Assembly (NCBI RefSeq): GCF_003265705.1
Contig: NW_020312935.1
Location: 8,211,995-8,275,994 of the forward strand
Direction of reading: 5' to 3'
Length of the DNA stretch: 64,000 nucleotides
Source of the DNA: Callorhinus ursinus
Lineage: Eukaryota; Chordata; Mammalia; Carnivora; Otariidae
Position numbers and translations under genes: made by a program. Of this stretch, positions 63,897 to 64,000 are shown piece after piece. Position 1 is the stretch's first letter; the number at the start of each line of letters is the position of its first letter. The notes beneath the pieces were generated by a model. That model saw only the letters and a list, made by a program, of their open reading frames with translations. It ran no database searches and was not told the DNA's origin.

Positions 63897-64000
63897 AAAT
63901 AATTAAAGAAGAACAATATTAAAGGAAGGCAAGAATTTGGACACAAAGAACATGGGTGCTGGGGGCAGAAAAAAATTACTTTCCTCTGGGCCAGAGATCA
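63897..64000. other. window end, nothing recognised
   Basis: A-rich sequence after the terminal MIR. No feature supported. Confidence 0.5.

Noticed and set aside
63602..63946. 114-residue minus-strand frame at the window end
   Set aside because: Mostly the translation of a MIR.

Overview
The window is nuclear DNA from a carnivoran mammal, most likely a caniform of the bear/mustelid/seal group. The basis is 21 copies of the Carnivora-specific tRNA-Lys-derived SINE (CAN-SINE/SINEC), recognisable by the head 'cctgggtggctcag', an internal 'gatcgagtccc'-type B box and an A-rich 'aaataaataaaatctt' tail. About sixteen have clear target-site duplications (TSDs); the rest have short, imperfect or poor ones. 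I found no protein-coding gene, exon, RNA gene, CpG island, CRISPR array or bacterial-type feature. The open reading frames are short. The longest arise from tetranucleotide repeats, SINEs, MIRs and a MER5A element, or are unsupported chance ORFs. The window is best read as intergenic or deep-intronic sequence.

Layout. 1-14 kb: single-copy sequence with a SINE carrying a 210-bp (CTTT)n/(CCTT)n tail (1378-1771), an old L1 tail hit by a second SINE, several MIRs, a long old LINE-like stretch (9.9-10.9 kb) and an L2 split by a SINE (13.3-14.0 kb). 14-22.6 kb: MIRs, a SINE, an antisense L1M fragment (17.7-18.76 kb) with a 36-bp internal duplication, an L2 tail, and two repeat-poor A+T-rich blocks (16.0-16.5 and 21.2-21.4 kb) that could be conserved non-coding elements. 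22.6-30 kb: the youngest LINE activity, namely an L1 tail with an 18-bp perfect TSD (22612-23396), a second L1 3' fragment with an internal deletion (27984-29120), two L1 ends head to tail (26.6-26.9 kb), an antisense L1M segment split by a SINE, and a hAT-type DNA transposon. 30-45 kb: SINEs, including a SINE nested inside another SINE's A-tail (39545-39940), an L2 3' end running into a (GGAA)n/(GGCA)n microsatellite, and many MIRs. 45-64 kb: more MIR and L2, a MER5A DNA transposon (46939-47151), a 320-bp CAT/CAC-rich block next to a MIR, a (GT)24 tract inside an old L1, four more SINEs and a terminal MIR.

There is no gene circuit to describe. What the window does record is insertion order: ancient MIR, L2, L1M and hAT copies form the background, carnivoran L1 and SINE copies were inserted later (often into the older repeats), and several short tandem duplications came last. 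Repeat assignments come from recall of family consensus sequences, not from a database search. Boundaries of old repeats are good to some tens of bases; SINE and young L1 boundaries set by TSDs are good to a few bases.
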